A DNA stretch of 64,000 nt from Gossypium raimondii (GCF_025698545.1 NC_068570.1:59663924-59727923); one strand, 5' to 3'. Shown: positions 11,908-23,840, counted from the first letter of the stretch. Numbers and translations: made by a program. The notes: generated by a model from the sequence alone, not told the origin.

Positions 11908-12284
11908 GGTAAAAGTACTATAGGGGTTTTTGTACTAGGAATCAGATTACATTTTGTCCTCTCTACTAAAAAGTGAGCAAATTAGTCCCTACACATTAGA
12001 TCAAAGAGCAAAATGGTCCTTTAGTTACAAATTTAATCTATTTTTACTGTTAAAAATTGGTCTGTGAATGTCAGCATGAGGTACATGTGGCATGTATTGT
12101 GTAACTGTTTGGTTATTCTGTTAGCCATTTTAGTTTGTAACAGTAAAAATGGATGAAATTTTTAACAGAAATGACCAATTTGCTCTTTGATGTAATGTAC
12201 AGGGACTAATTTACTTGTTTTTCAATAAAAGAGGCAAAATGCAATCAGACTCTTAGTATAGAGGTCTCCATGGTACTTTTACTA
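11908..12284. mobile_element. Mutator-type MITE with perfect 9-bp TSD
   Basis: The terminal inverted repeat begins GGTAAAAGTACTATAGGGG at the left, and the right end reads GGTCTCCATGGTACTTTTAC. It is flanked by the perfect 9-bp duplication TATGAATTA (11899-11907 and 12285-12293). A 9-bp duplication is characteristic of the Mutator superfamily. The interior is non-coding. Relatives lie at 11124-11502, 39391-39592 and 60131-60480. The right half and its flank were afterwards duplicated in tandem (12098-12767). Confidence 0.88.
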
Positions 12285-12767
12285 TATGAATTATTTAAAA
12301 AATTTAACTAGGAATTTCATTAATCTATTTTACTAAATTCGAGAAGTTGATAATTCATATCAATTTCGAAAGTGAATAACTGAAGACAATTAATCACAAT
12401 GTTAATATTTTTTGTCAATTGTACATATTTTTATTAGTGTAACTGTTTGGTTATTCTGTTAGCCATTTTAGTTTGTAACAGTAAAAATGGATGAAATTTT
12501 TAACAGAAATGACCAATTTGCTCTTTGATGTAATGTACAGGGACTAATTTACATGTTTTTCAATAAAAGAGGCAAAATGCAATCAGACTCTTAGTATAGA
12601 GGTCTCCATGGTACTTTTACTATATGAATTATTTAAAAAATTTAACTAGGAATTTCATTAATCTATTTTACTAAATTCGAGAAGTTGATATCAATTTCGA
12701 AAGTGAATAACGAAGACAATTAATCACAATGTTAATATTTTTGTCAATTGTACATATTTTTATTAGT
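12098..12767. repeat. Recent tandem duplication of ~335 bp
   Basis: 12098-12438 is repeated immediately at 12439-12767 with only a few single-base changes and small deletions, for example loss of about 8 bp in the second copy near 12688. The unit contains the right half of the MITE plus its right flank. The junction lies at TTATTAGT|GTAACTG. Confidence 0.9.
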
Positions 12768-13264
12768 ATAATAACAAATTTAGCTCTCAAATTTTACACA
12801 ATTTGTCAAATTGATCTTGATTTGAGAAATTCACCAAACAACATTTATATATTTTATCAACATTTACATAGAATATATAAACATCAAGAGCTAAATTTGT
12901 TATTATATCAGTCAAAATTATGTAGATCTAACGGAAAATATCAACATAGTGATTAATTGTCATTAGTTGTTTACTTTTAAAACTAGCAGTGATTAATTGC
13001 TCCATTTTTTTTTCAGATGAACCAATTTGCTTAATATTGAAATTGGGAGGGACCAATGAAGTGTTTTTACAAAAAAAAAAACGATTCTAATTCATGTGTT
13101 GACCAACAATTGAGCTAATTTCTCAATTTTCATAAATTAGGAGGATCAAAATTTAACGAATTAAAGTATCAAACCTTTTAAAAATTTCGTCTTAAAAAAG
13201 TTTTTTTTAACATTAATCTCATTATAAGTTCTTACCATATTTGCATTTTTTTATACAATGCCTA

Positions 13265-13395
13265 AAACTAGGCGTAGCTTCTCCCCAACCCTTAAATAGG
13301 AGGACAATACGCTTCAGCACACTCGAGCCCACGTCCTCCTATCCGGCAACAATAGCGATACCAATTGAGTTAAGACTCAATCCACAAATTGGTAT
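13265..13395 (-). repeat. tRNA-derived SINE-like repeat, copy 1
   Basis: On the minus strand it contains a box A-like TAACTCAATTGG (plus 13361-13372) and, about 40 bp on, a box B-like GGGCTCGAGTG (plus 13320-13330). The spacing is that of a tRNA-type RNA polymerase III promoter. The downstream part reads ..TCCTCCTATTTAAGGGTTGGGGAG. Two further diverged copies lie at 34170-34260 and 46650-46770. No poly-A tail or target duplication was resolved, so the SINE call is an inference. Confidence 0.5.
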
Positions 13396-13612
13396 TAAAA
13401 AAAAGTTATAAAGAATTATCAATGATGCAAGTAATGAATCATGTGTCTAGGCACGTGATTAACATTATAAACACTAAAATAATTTTCTTTAAAAATTCGT
13501 ATTTTCTAATTAAATTTATTGTACTTTACCATGCCAAAATGGAAAATTCATTTTTATTTCTCTACTTAAAATTTTATTTTATTTTTTACTTTAAAAAACT
13601 CAGAAATTAATA

Positions 13613-15860
13613 TGTACAAGCCCAAATATGCCCGGGCCCAAACCAATAAACAAGCCCAACAGACAATGGCCCAACACCTCTAAACCCAATACAACAAAAA
13701 AAAACCCTAAGTGAAAAAACCCTAGTCAGACAAGCTTGGGCATGGCCGCTCTCCTGTGACAAGTCCCGCCCCAGCAGTCCCAAGCGCCGCACGTCTCGGG
13801 GCCAACCCCAGAGTCACCTCCGCGAGAATCACGCCTCCACGTACATGCGCCACCGAACCTGCAAAAACAGAAACACACAAGCGCAGCAAATAACGAAAAA
13901 CAAGTGGGATTTTTGATTTTTTTTTTTTAGATTTTGATTTTTCGACTATAAAAAGCCAATCAAATCTGTTCACAAGGGGAGGGATTTTCAAGGAAAAAGG
14001 ATACGAAAGAGAGAAAAAGAAAATAGATACAGAAATTTTTCGAATAAAAAAGGTGTTCTTCCATTTTTCATTATTCTTAGTTTCGTTTTGTATTTTTTTC
14101 TGTTTTTTATTTATTTTTCATCTAAAATAAAAGGAAAGGAGAAAAGGACTTACCTTTTAGCCGAAACCGTCGAATCAGTTCCTCCTTGTGACGGAATTTG
14201 GGGCGGCGTTGGTAGTGGGATGCCCTTGTTGGCAAGGCATGGCGTGATCTTGAAGCCCTAGCAGAGGGTTCCTCTGCTATTTAGAGTGGAAAGAGTTAAA
14301 ATGAATTTTTAAGGGAAATTTTAGATTTTATAACTTCTGCAAAACGACGCAGTATGGAGGCCATGACCCGCGCGATGACCCGACCCAGTCCCAGGATCCG
14401 CTTATTTCTTTAAAAGGCCAATTTCCCATTTGGTCCTCTGTTTTATGAGGGGTGTTTAAATCAGTCTTTTATTTCTTTAAAATTTGGCCGTATGTTTTAG
14501 TACTGTTTCAATTTAGTTCATGTTGCTACGCAACGTTTGGGAAGTTTGGGTAAATTACCCTTTCGATCCTCCTACTGTTGCGCGCATCTTAATTTGGTTT
14601 TTTTAATTTCCATCTTTAAATTTGGCTTCAAAAATTCGTTTATTTTCAATTTAATCCTTAATTTGTTGTTTTAGTTTTTTTATTAATCATGTTATATATT
14701 TTTTTTATTACTATTATTACTACACATATACATTCGCATATTTAATATATATATATTAAGCTTTCATACATGCATTCATATATTTCATTCGTTTTTTAAT
14801 TTCTTTTTATATAGTTTTTTAATTTCTTATTTTCTCATGCTTTATATTTTTTACATACTTACACATTTTTATTTTTTAAACATATATACATAATTTTATA
14901 TTTTTATTTTATTGATTTTCACATGTACATATTTTATTTATATTTTACTTATTATTATTTTATTTTCACCATTCTCATATTTTATAATACATAGGCATTT
15001 TTCTTATTCTTGCTCATATACATGTTTTTAGAGATTACTAAATTTCGTCTTTTTATATGTACCCTTATATATATGTGTTTTAGCATATGCATACACTTAT
15101 CTCTGAATTTGCTTATATGTTGTATTTGTATACGTATATATACTTTGTAAATATGTATATAATTCAGTATTAAAGTGTTTGTTTTATCGTGTATATTAAC
15201 GTCTTGTCATTTCTTTAAACAAATATTTGGTTTTGACAATACATCAAAGTCATTTTCTCTTAATCTAATTTTTTTTTGAATAAAAGCAATATTCAAAGTT
15301 CGGGATTTTCAAGGAAAATTGAGCCCTAACGTATTGGGTTCTGATTTTCTTTGATGATCTTAAATAGCCGAGGATATTCTTTATTCAAAATGCATGAGTA
15401 TAAAAATCATTTTTGGGGACTTAACTTGTTGTGTCCTAACGTATTGGGTGTGGCATGTTACCTTCTCAAAATGAAGATTTTCACATAAAATAAAGTGATA
15501 TTCAAAGTTCGGGGATTATAAAGAATTGTACCCTAACGTATTGAGACTCGATTTCTTTACATGACTTGAGCAATTGATTATCCTTTTTCAAATTTCATCA
15601 TTTGAGTTGATTTTAAAATCTTTTTAACCTTCGACACTAAGACATTAAATGATCAATTTGGTAGCGATTTTGGGCGTCACGAGGGTGCTAACCCTTCCTC
15701 GTGCGTAACCGACTCCCAAACTTGTTTTCTCAAAATTCGTAGACCAAAATAATTTTTAAGGTCACCCAATCACACCTTAATAAAGGATCGGTGGCGACTC
15801 CAGTTTTGTTTTTTAAAGTTGACAACTAAATTTTTTGTTTTTCAAAAAACGGTTTCGACA
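13613..15860. mobile_element. Solo LTR with perfect TAATA TSD (gypsy-type)
   Basis: It begins TGTACAAGCCC and ends GGTTTCGACA, with the 5-bp duplication TAATA on both sides (13608-13612 and 15861-15865). Inside are a CCCTAA-rich start, a promoter-like TATAAAAAG (about 13948), a long AT-rich middle, and three CCTAACGTATTG words (15327, 15437, 15532). A GGTGGCGACTCC motif lies near the 3' end (15791), as is common in plant Ty3/gypsy LTRs. No internal domains flank it, so it is a solo LTR left by recombination. Confidence 0.85.
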
Positions 15861-15865
15861 TAATA

Positions 15866-16732
15866 AATGTCCACATCAGAAAGATTTTATCTTACAAAAT
15901 AATATATCTAGTGGTAGGTTTTTCATTAAAAAAATATGTTATTATCTTAGGTTTTTCCAATTTTATAATATGATGTATATTATATAATTTATATTAATGA
16001 AAATTAAATATATAATACTATGTAGATATTTTAAATATATATATAAGTGATTTATGTTAAAAATTTAATAAAAAGTATATAAAGGTAGTAAACATTAAAT
16101 AAAAAAATATTTTTTAAAATAAATATTATGTGCGGACTTTAACAGATTTAGGTTAACCATTAATAAATACAAACAAAATTTGACAAAACTCTAAGGGATC
16201 AAAGCTCGAGCAATTATGTATAGTGTTGCTAGTATATTACAAGTTTGGCTTGTACTTGACTCCGACGTTTTTGGAATTAGATCAGTGGTCGAATTAGTTA
16301 GACTACCGATTCTTGGTCCAATCGGTTTCAATTAAATGAATTATCAAAAAATTCATAAAAAATAAAAAAGTGTAAAACTGGTTCTTTGTTTTGCTCCTGA
16401 TTGGTGTATCGGCCAATTCTATCCACCAGTTCTGAGCAACTAATCTAATTTGGTTTTAACAACTTTGTTTGACTCCACCCAGCTCATGAGCACTTATAAA
16501 CAATAAAATATAATAAAATTTATGACATAATTAATAAAATATCAAAATTTATATGACACAATTTATCATTTTCATAATAAAAGATTAGGTCTACCAGTTT
16601 TTCCACATGAAACTTAAGGCAATTTAAGAAATTCTCAAGCCACTAGAAGAAGCCTTCCATTTGGTTTTTGCTTAAACCCAAATTGTCTAGTACAAATATT
16701 AACATTTCTCATTCATTTTTACTAGGACCCTC
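15866..16732. other. Intergenic DNA, probably the old glutaredoxin upstream region at its right end
   Basis: No gene is seen. The last hundred bases (about 16620-16732) lie immediately left of the copia insertion. Without that insertion they would directly precede the glutaredoxin pseudogene's ATG. They may therefore be its former promoter and 5' leader. Confidence 0.5.
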
Positions 16733-17113
16733 TGTTAGAATTAAGTGACCTGAATCCTTATTTAAATAAAATACAGTGGTAAAATAAAATAAAAGTAAAA
16801 TCCCTATAGAACTATATTTCTTTTATTTTATTTTAGAATAAGGTTTTTTAAACATTATTAAACTCCATCTATTTGATATTGATTAGAATAAGGTGTTTCA
16901 ATCTTACTACACTCCTATTGGAATATGGTTTTACAAGTCTATAAATAGACATAATATATTCATCTTGTAATTATTCGAATTCGACATAGTGAATTTTCTT
17001 CTCCTTTGCCCGTGATTTTTTCCCGAAAGGGTTTCCACGTAAAAATCTGTGTGCTTTTTATTTTTATTTCTCTTTTCTTTGTGATATATTGTCATTACCG
17101 ACGTTTTAAAAAA
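16733..17113 (+). repeat. 5' LTR of the copia element
   Basis: It runs from TGTTAGAATTAAG to the A-run before the primer site. A TATA-like CTATAAATAGAC lies near 16938, and CTCCTTTGCCCGTG with CACGTAAAAATCTGTGTG lies downstream. The exact 3' border is uncertain by a few bases because the terminal CA is mutated. Confidence 0.85.
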
Positions 17114-20100
17114 ATTAGTATTAGATCTTCTAGGTTGTTCACCTTAATCACAGTAATGGCATATTTGAAGTATAAAATTCCGCTGTTGGACTGTAACACC
17201 AGATTTGCGTTGTGGCATATAAAGATGTAGACAGTTCTTGCATAGATAGACTTAGAGGAAGCTCTGCTAGGGGTAGATAAGATGCTTTCGACATTAACGG
17301 AGGAAGAGAAGAAGTGCAACGATCGAAAGACGTTAACATAGTTACATCTGCATTTGTCTAACAAAATATTACAGGATGTGATGAAGAAGAAGACCGCCGC
17401 TGGATTATGGAAGAAGCTGGAACAAATATGTATGTCGAAAACTCTAACCAGCAAGTTGCATATGAAGCAACGTATTTATGCTCATCGTTTGGAAAAAAAG
17501 TGCGTCTGTGCATGAACACTTAACAATGTTTAAAGAAATTCTCTCAAACTTGGAGGCCATGGAGGTTGGGTATGATAAGGAAGATATAGGGTTGATTTTA
17601 CTTTGTTCGTTGCCCCCGTCTTATTCAACCTTTAGAGACACGATTTTATATAGCCGCGAGTCTCTCATAGTTGATGAGGTTTATGATTCTTTGACCTCAT
17701 ATGATAAGATGAAGCATCTTGTGGTTAAAACCGACTCTCAAGGAGAGGGTTTCATTATTTGTGAGAGACAAGATCGAAATGCTGATGATGATCGTGGAAG
17801 GACACAGGAACGGAATCCTTGCGGTAAATCTAATGGTAGATCGAAATCTTCAAATAGAGGTAAAACTTGTAACTTTTACAATAAGAAATGCATATTAAAT
17901 CTGAGTGCTATAAGCTACGGAATAAGATCAAAAGGGAGGCTGCGAATCAAAAAGGAAAATAACTAGAAAATTCTTGTGAAGCTGATGTTGTAAAAGACTA
18001 CAGCGATGGTGGACTTCTAGTCGCTTCTATCAACAATTCTAAAGTGAGCAAGGAGTGGATCATTGATTCGGGTTGCACCTTCCACATGAGTCCTAATCAG
18101 GATTGGTTTACAACTTACGAAACAATGTATGAAGGTGTTGTTTTGATGGAAAATAATACTTCGTGTAAAATCGCAAGTGTTGGAACAATTAAAGTTAAGA
18201 TGTTTGGTAGAGTTGTCAGAATAATTGAAGAAAAATTTAATTTAATTGAGTACTTTTGATTCAAAATGGTACAAATACACAGTTGAAAGCGGAGTTTTGA
18301 AGATTTTCAAAAGTTCCTTCGTTGTGATGAAAGGGCAGAGAAAGACTACCAAGTTATATGTTCTGCAGAGTTTTACTGTTACTGGTGATGCAGTTGTCAC
18401 TTTCTTTTTTTTGTCAGATGATGATATTACTAAACTTTGGCATATGCGCCTAGGGCATATGAGTGAGAATGGCATGATAGGATTAAGCAAAAAATGACTT
18501 CTTGATGGGTAAGGAATTTGCAAACTCAAGTTCTGTGAGCACTGCACTTTTGGGAAATAAAAGAGAGTTTGATTCACCAGAAGAATCCATAACACGAAGA
18601 AAACGTTAGAGTATTTTCATTCTGATCTGTGAGGGCAATCCAAAGTGCCTTCGAGAGGTGGATAACTACATGCTAACTTTTATTGATGATTTTTCTAGAA
18701 AAGTTTGGGCGTTCTTCCTGAAGCAGAAAAGTGATGTGTTTTCCGCATTTAAGTCTTGAAAAAATATGATTAAAAAATAGACGAGAAAATAAATAAAGTA
18801 CCTCTGCATAGACAATGGCTTAGAGTTCTGTTCTAATGAGTTTAATAAACTGTGTAAGTCAGAAGGAATCGTGAGACACTTGACAGTTCGTCATACTCCA
18901 CAGCAAATCGGTGGTGTAGAATGAATAAACAGAACGATCATAGAGAATGTTCGATGTATGTTGTCAAATGTCAACTTACCAAAGTTATTTCGGGCTGAAG
19001 CAGCCTCTACTGCATGTTTTTTATCAACCGATCTCCATCTGTTGCCATTGAGAAAAATACTCTACAAGAGGTATAGTCTGGTAATCCTGCTGACTATTCT
19101 GATTTAAAGATCTTTGGGTGTCCTGCGTATGCTCATGTTGATAATGGAAAATTGGAATCGAGATCCATTAAATGTGTTTTTCTTGGTTATAAAGCTGGTG
19201 TAAAAGGGTATAAGTTATGGTGTCCTGAAAATAGAAAAGTTGTGATTAGCAGATATGTTATTTTTGATGAAACTGCTATGCTACCTAACTTGTCTCTTAA
19301 AGGTTCTTCCAATAAAGAAAATAAAAAGCAGGTGGAACATCAGATTAATCCAGAATCTACAACAGAGTCGACTCTTCAAGCCAATACCAAAATTTAGAAT
19401 AGAGTTGCTTCTTCACCACAATACTCTATCGCCAAAAATAGAATTATAAGAGAAATTAAACCTTCAAAGAAGTATGCTGAAGCTGATCTAGTTGCTTATG
19501 CTTTAAATGTGGCTGAAGATATAGATGTAAACCAAGAGCCATTTAATTATTCTGAGGCGGTTAACTGTGAAGACTCAGAAAAGTCGATGTTTGCTATGCA
19601 AAAGAAGATGAAATCACTCCACAAAAACAAAACATGGGATCTTATGAAACTTTCTAAAGGTAAAAAGGTTGTTTGTTGTAAATGGGTGTTTAAAAAGAAA
19701 GAGGGGACTCTAGGAGTTGAAGAACTCAGATATAAAGCAAGGCTTGTTGCAAAGGGTTACAGTCAAATTCCAATAGTGGACTTTACAGATGTGTTCTCCC
19801 CAATTGTGAAGCATAGTTTGATTCAAACTTTGCTTGGTATTGTGGCCATGCATGATTTGGAGCTTGAGCAATTAGATGTAAAAACTGTATTTTTGCATAG
19901 AGAACTTGAGGAGGATATTTACATGTAACAACCTGAGGGTTTTACAGTTTTTGAAAAATAGGACTATGTTTGCTTGCTGAAAAGTCAATTTACGGTTTGA
20001 AACAGTTACCAAGATAGTAGTGCAAGAGGTTTGATTCCTTTATGACTTCTGATGATTTCAAAAGAAATAGCTTTGACAGTTATGTTTACTTTAAGAAAAG

Positions 20101-21120
20101 TGATGGTTCTTTTGTGTATCTACTCATTTATGTTGATGACATGTTGATAGCAGCGAAAGATAAATGAAAGATAAGAAAAGTTAAAGCCTAACTAAGTGAA
20201 GAATTTGAGATGAAAGATTTGAGACCAATAAAGAAGATACTTGGTATGGAGATTCCTAGAGATAGAAAAACAAAATTGTACCTAAGTCAGAAGGGTACAT
20301 TGAGAGAGTTCTTTGCAGGTTCAATATGCAGAGTGCTAAGCCTATTAGTACTCATTTAGCAGCCCATTTCAAACTTTCATCAGCTTTGTCTCCACAATCA
20401 AATGATGAGATTGAGTACATGTCACATGTTCCATACTTTAGTGCAGTGGGATATCTCATGTATACTATGGTTTGTTCACGTCTAGATTTATCATATGCAG
20501 TCAATACAGTTAGCAGATACATGGTGAATCCCGGTAAAGAACATTGGAAAGTAGTTCAATGGATTTTAAGATACTTATGAGGTACCACTGATGTTTGCTT
20601 ACAGTTTGGAAGAACTAGAGATTGAGTCATTGGGTATGTTGATGTTGATTTTGCTGGAGACCTTGATAGAAGAAGATCTCTTACAGGTTATGTCTTTACA
20701 ATCGAAGGTTGTGCAATCATTTGGAAAGCCACTTTGCAAACAATAGTCGCTTTGTCTACCACTGAAGCTGTGTACATGGCGATTACTGAGGCTTGTAAAG
20801 AAGCTATTTGGTTGAAGAGACTCTTTAGTGAACTCAATGAAGACCTTCAAATCAATACAGTATTTTGTGACAATCAGAGTGCCGTCTTCCTTACAAAAGA
20901 TCAAATGTTTCATGAGAGAACAAAACATATTGATGTTCGGTGTCATTTTGTTCGTGATATTATTGCTTGTGGTGATATTGTTGTAAGTAAAATTAGTATT
21001 TATGAAAATCCTACAGATATGATGACTAAGTCACTTCCTATAACCAAGTTTGAGCATTGCTTAGACTTGATTAGTGTTCATTGTTGAAGTTAAACCCTTA
21101 AGGGGTTTTATAGAAGAGGT

Positions 21121-21300
21121 GGAGAACTTGTTTGTTGAGAGTTCGCGATGAAAAACTTATTCATTGAGAATTCGTGTCAAGGAGAACTTGTTTGTTGAGA
21201 GTTCGCGATGAATAACTTATTCATTGAGAATTCGTGTCAAGGAGAACTTGTTTGTTGAGAGTTCGCGATGAATAACTTATTCATTGAGAATTCGTGTCAA
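21121..21300 (+). repeat. Three tandem 60-bp repeats before the copia 3' LTR
   Basis: Three consecutive 60-bp units start at 21121, 21181 and 21241. Units 2 and 3 are identical and unit 1 differs at one position. Each unit is itself two related 30-bp halves sharing AACTTGTTTGTTGAGAGTTCG-like text. They lie between the RNase H end and the polypurine tract, overlapping no domain. Their near identity contrasts with the decayed element around them. Confidence 0.95.
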
Positions 21301-21309
21301 GGTGGAGAT

Positions 21310-21692
21310 TGTTAGAATTAAGTGACCCAAATCCTTATTTAAATAAAATACAATGGTAAAATAAAATAAAAGTAAAATCCCTATAGAACTACACTTCTTT
21401 TATTTTATTTTACAATAAGGTTTTTTAAACCTTATTAAACTCCATCTATTTGATATTGATTAGAATGAGGTGTTTCAATCTTACTACACTCCTATTAGAA
21501 TATGGTTTTACAAACCTATAAATAGACATAATCTACTCCTCTTGTAATTATTCAAATTCGACATAGTGAATTTTATTCTCCTTTGTCCATGGTTTTTTCT
21601 CGAAAGGGTTTTCACGTAAAAATCGGTGTGTTCTTTATTTTTATTTCTCTTCTTTGCGATATATTGTCATTACCGATATTCTATTTTTAAAA
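21310..21692 (+). repeat. 3' LTR of the copia element
   Basis: It is homologous to 16733-17113 along its full length. It ends in TTTTTAAAA immediately before the target duplication CCCTT (21693-21697). The glutaredoxin pseudogene's ATG starts 12 bp beyond the LTR end. Confidence 0.85.
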
Positions 21693-21704
21693 CCCTTGTA
21701 TACC

Positions 21705-22143
21705 ATGCAAGAAGTAATCTCTTATAAATCATACACGGCCACCACGGCCAACAGTCGATTGTTGTTTCGCAACTTCTCTGATGGTAGCAACAGTGATGGG
21801 ATACTCGTGATTAGTGATACCAAAAAGAGCGTAAAGAAATTAGCGATAGAGAACTCGGTGCTAGTTTTCACTAGACATGGTTGTTGTATGTGCCATGTTA
21901 TGAATAGATTATTATTAGGGCCCGGTGTGAATTCGCAGTTTGCGAGGTCGAGGAAGAAAAGGAATTGGGTGTGATGAATGAAATGTCGAGAATCAATTGG
22001 GATTCGAGGGACGAAAGGATTGATTGGTTGTCGATTGTTTTCGTCGGACGAAAATTATTTGGGGGTTAGAGAAAGTAATATCAACTCATATTTCAGGTGA
22101 ATTGGTGCCTATTTTGAAAGATGTCGGGGCTTTATGACTTTGA
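21705..22143 (+). pseudogene. CC-type glutaredoxin (GRX480/ROXY19-like), disrupted
   Basis: The N-terminus MQEVISYKSYTA, a thioredoxin-fold start VKKLAIENSVLVFTRHG, and the active site CCMCH (about 21877-21891) followed by MNRLLLG place this in the land-plant CC-type (ROXY) glutaredoxins, closest to GRX480. Proteins of this group bind TGA bZIP factors in the nucleus and modulate salicylate/jasmonate gene expression. After GVNS one base is missing (about 21933-21938), and the frame continues as CEVEEEKELGVMNEMSRI. A second base is missing in the G-run near 22063-22068, after which LEKVISTH and ISGELVPILKDVGAL are readable. The tryptophan of the C-terminal ALWL motif, needed for TGA and TOPLESS contact in this family, is a TGA stop (22135-22137). 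A copia element sits 12 bp upstream of the ATG. It is a pseudogene. Confidence 0.85.
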
Positions 22144-22389
22144 TTTGTGAATCAAATTAATAAATGAATGTAGGATCAATGCTTCTTAATTATTTTCTTC
22201 TAAAAATTCATAGTGAAACTAAAACTTCATTTTTTTCTTTTCTTTTACTACAAGAAAGAATAATTTCTTATTGGCAATTCATCGAACAACTCGTGTGCGA
22301 TCACTAATACAACCCATCAACCAAAGCAAACTCCATGGCTTCTGAAGAAAGCCCATCCTTTGGCTCAATACCATCGCTTTTTTCATCGA

Positions 22390-23164
22390 GTAAACTACTT
22401 TAGTAGTCCCTTATTTATTAATAAATTTATTTTTTGATCCTTCAACAATGAAAAATTACAAAATGACCATTCAACTATTAGTATGTTTCTTTTTTGGTCA
22501 TTCAACTATGAAAAGTTACAAAATAGTTACCAAACTATTCAATTTTGTCTTTTTTGGTCACCATTTGGCTAATAGTGGCAACTTTTAAAATTGACATAAT
22601 TGCTACTTTAATGCTCAACATTTATACATTGTGTCAATTTGGTATTGATTCTAAAAAGCTAACCTTTACACATGATATATTTTGGTTTTTTTGTAGCTTT
22701 GATTTTCTTTGTGACCCTTTCACCTAAAAAGTTAAAAAATAAATTTATTGATTAAATTTAATTGAAAATATACAAAAAACACCAAAAAGTACTATATAAT
22801 AATTTTCATTTTTCTTTTTAAATTAATCCTTAATGTCACAAAGAAAAACAAATTGCAAAAAAAAGAGACCAAATTACACAATATGTAAATGTTAAGGATT
22901 AATTTTTTTAGAATCAAGACTGAATTGACATAATTTATAAACAATAAAGGTTAAAATTGCTATTATGCTAATTTTAAAAGCTGCCATCGATGGCCAACTG
23001 GTGATAGAAAAAGATAAAATTGAATAGTTGGATGTTCATTTTGTAAATTTCGTAGTTGGGTGACAAAAAAATTACAATAGTTGGGTGCTATTTTCTAACT
23101 TTTCATAGTCGAGTGGTCAAAAAAGAAAATAAACTAATAGTTAAGTGACTACTAGTGTAGTTTA
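22390..23164. mobile_element. Long foldback element (GTAAACTAC family)
   Basis: The left end GAGTAAACTACTTTAGTAGTC is mirrored at the right end by GACTACTAGTGTAGTTTAC. The arms carry inverted copies of TTTTGGTCATTCAACTATGAAAAGTTA. The host PPR text TTTTTCATC stands before it and again shortly after it, consistent with a 9-10-bp duplication. It has no coding domain. Relatives are found at 37430-37930, 47118-47650 and 58371-59350. Confidence 0.75.
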
Positions 23165-23308
23165 CTTCTTTTTCTTTTTTCATCTCATCAGGTAATCCCA
23201 TAGCTTCGTTACTGATATAACGAACAAATCAATGTATAAAGGATGAACATTTAAAGAATACATGAAGAATAAGTACATCTCATATTGTCATTTCTTCGAA
23301 CGCTCATG

Positions 23309-23533
23309 TAGGGGTGAAGTCAGAAAACTTTTTTAGGGGCCTAAATTAACTTTCTAATTTTTATGATAGTAAAAATGTAATTTTTAAAGGATTAAATAAA
23401 ATTTTTGTATCATTTTTAGGGGGCCAAAGTGTAATTTTACCTTTACTAATTTAAAATTTTAAAAGACTAAAATGAAAAATTTTCTATTTTAGGGGGATCG
23501 AGGCCTCTGCCAGCCCCCCTAGATTCGTCCTTG
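23309..23533. mobile_element. hAT-type MITE, 225 bp
   Basis: The ends are TAGGGGTGAA and TTCGTCCTTG, imperfect inverted repeats. The flanks are CGCTCATG (23301-23308) and CACTCATG (23534-23541), a 7-of-8 match to an 8-bp duplication. The interior is AT-rich and non-coding. It is related to the element starting 19 bp further on. Confidence 0.75.
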
Positions 23534-23551
23534 CACTCATGTGCGATCAAT

Positions 23552-23840
23552 TAGGGGCGAACTCAGAAAATATTATTAGGAGATCGAAATTAAATTGTAA
23601 TTTTTACAATAGTAAAAATACAATTTCACTATTTTAATAGCTTATATCTTTATAATTTTTAAAGAATTAAATCAATTTTTTTTTATGTTTTTAGGAGGTT
23701 AAAAATGTAATTTTACATTTACTAATTTAAAATTTTAAAAATTTTAAAAAATTTAAAAAATTTAAAAATTTTAATGGGCTTAATTAGAAAAAAATTCATT
23801 TTAAGGGCCAGGGCCATAGCCACCCCTAGTTTCGCCCCTG
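23552..23840. mobile_element. hAT-type MITE, 289 bp
   Basis: The ends TAGGGGCGAA and TTCGCCCCTG are inverted repeats with one mismatch. The flanks CGATCAAT (23544-23551) and CGATCAGT (23841-23848) form an 8-bp duplication with one change. Removing this element and the previous one restores continuous PPR-like sequence matching the other tandem units. Confidence 0.8.

Larger units (their letters stand above)
16733..21692 (+). mobile_element. Full-length decayed Ty1/copia LTR retrotransposon
   Basis: Two LTRs (16733-17113 and 21310-21692) both start TGTTAGAATTAAGTGACC and flank a pol region in copia order (protease, integrase, reverse transcriptase, RNase H). A degenerate initiator-tRNA primer site lies at 17116-17127 (9 of 12 match to TGGTATCAGAGC). 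Visible parts in order are: GAG (about 17160-17960) with a mutated CCHC knuckle near 17870; protease DSG in WIIDSGCTFHM (about 18056); GAG-pre-integrase KLWHMRLGHMSENGM (18430-18480); integrase (18600-19130); reverse transcriptase CKWVFKKK (19680) and YVDDM (20129-20143); and RNase [10 protein letters not shown] (20750). A polypurine tract GGTGGAGAT (21301-21309) precedes the 3' LTR. Many stops and frameshifts make it non-coding today. The flanking duplication is CCCTC/CCCTT. By eye the LTRs differ at about 25 of 360 sites, so the insertion is not recent. Confidence 0.92.

Noticed and set aside
13607..13991. Minus-strand open frames in a GC-richer block
   Set aside because: They lie inside the solo LTR and lack any protein similarity. 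The GC content comes from the LTR leader.
17478..21087. Several separate open frames that could be taken for individual genes
   Set aside because: All are pieces of the broken gag-pol of one copia element bounded by two LTRs.
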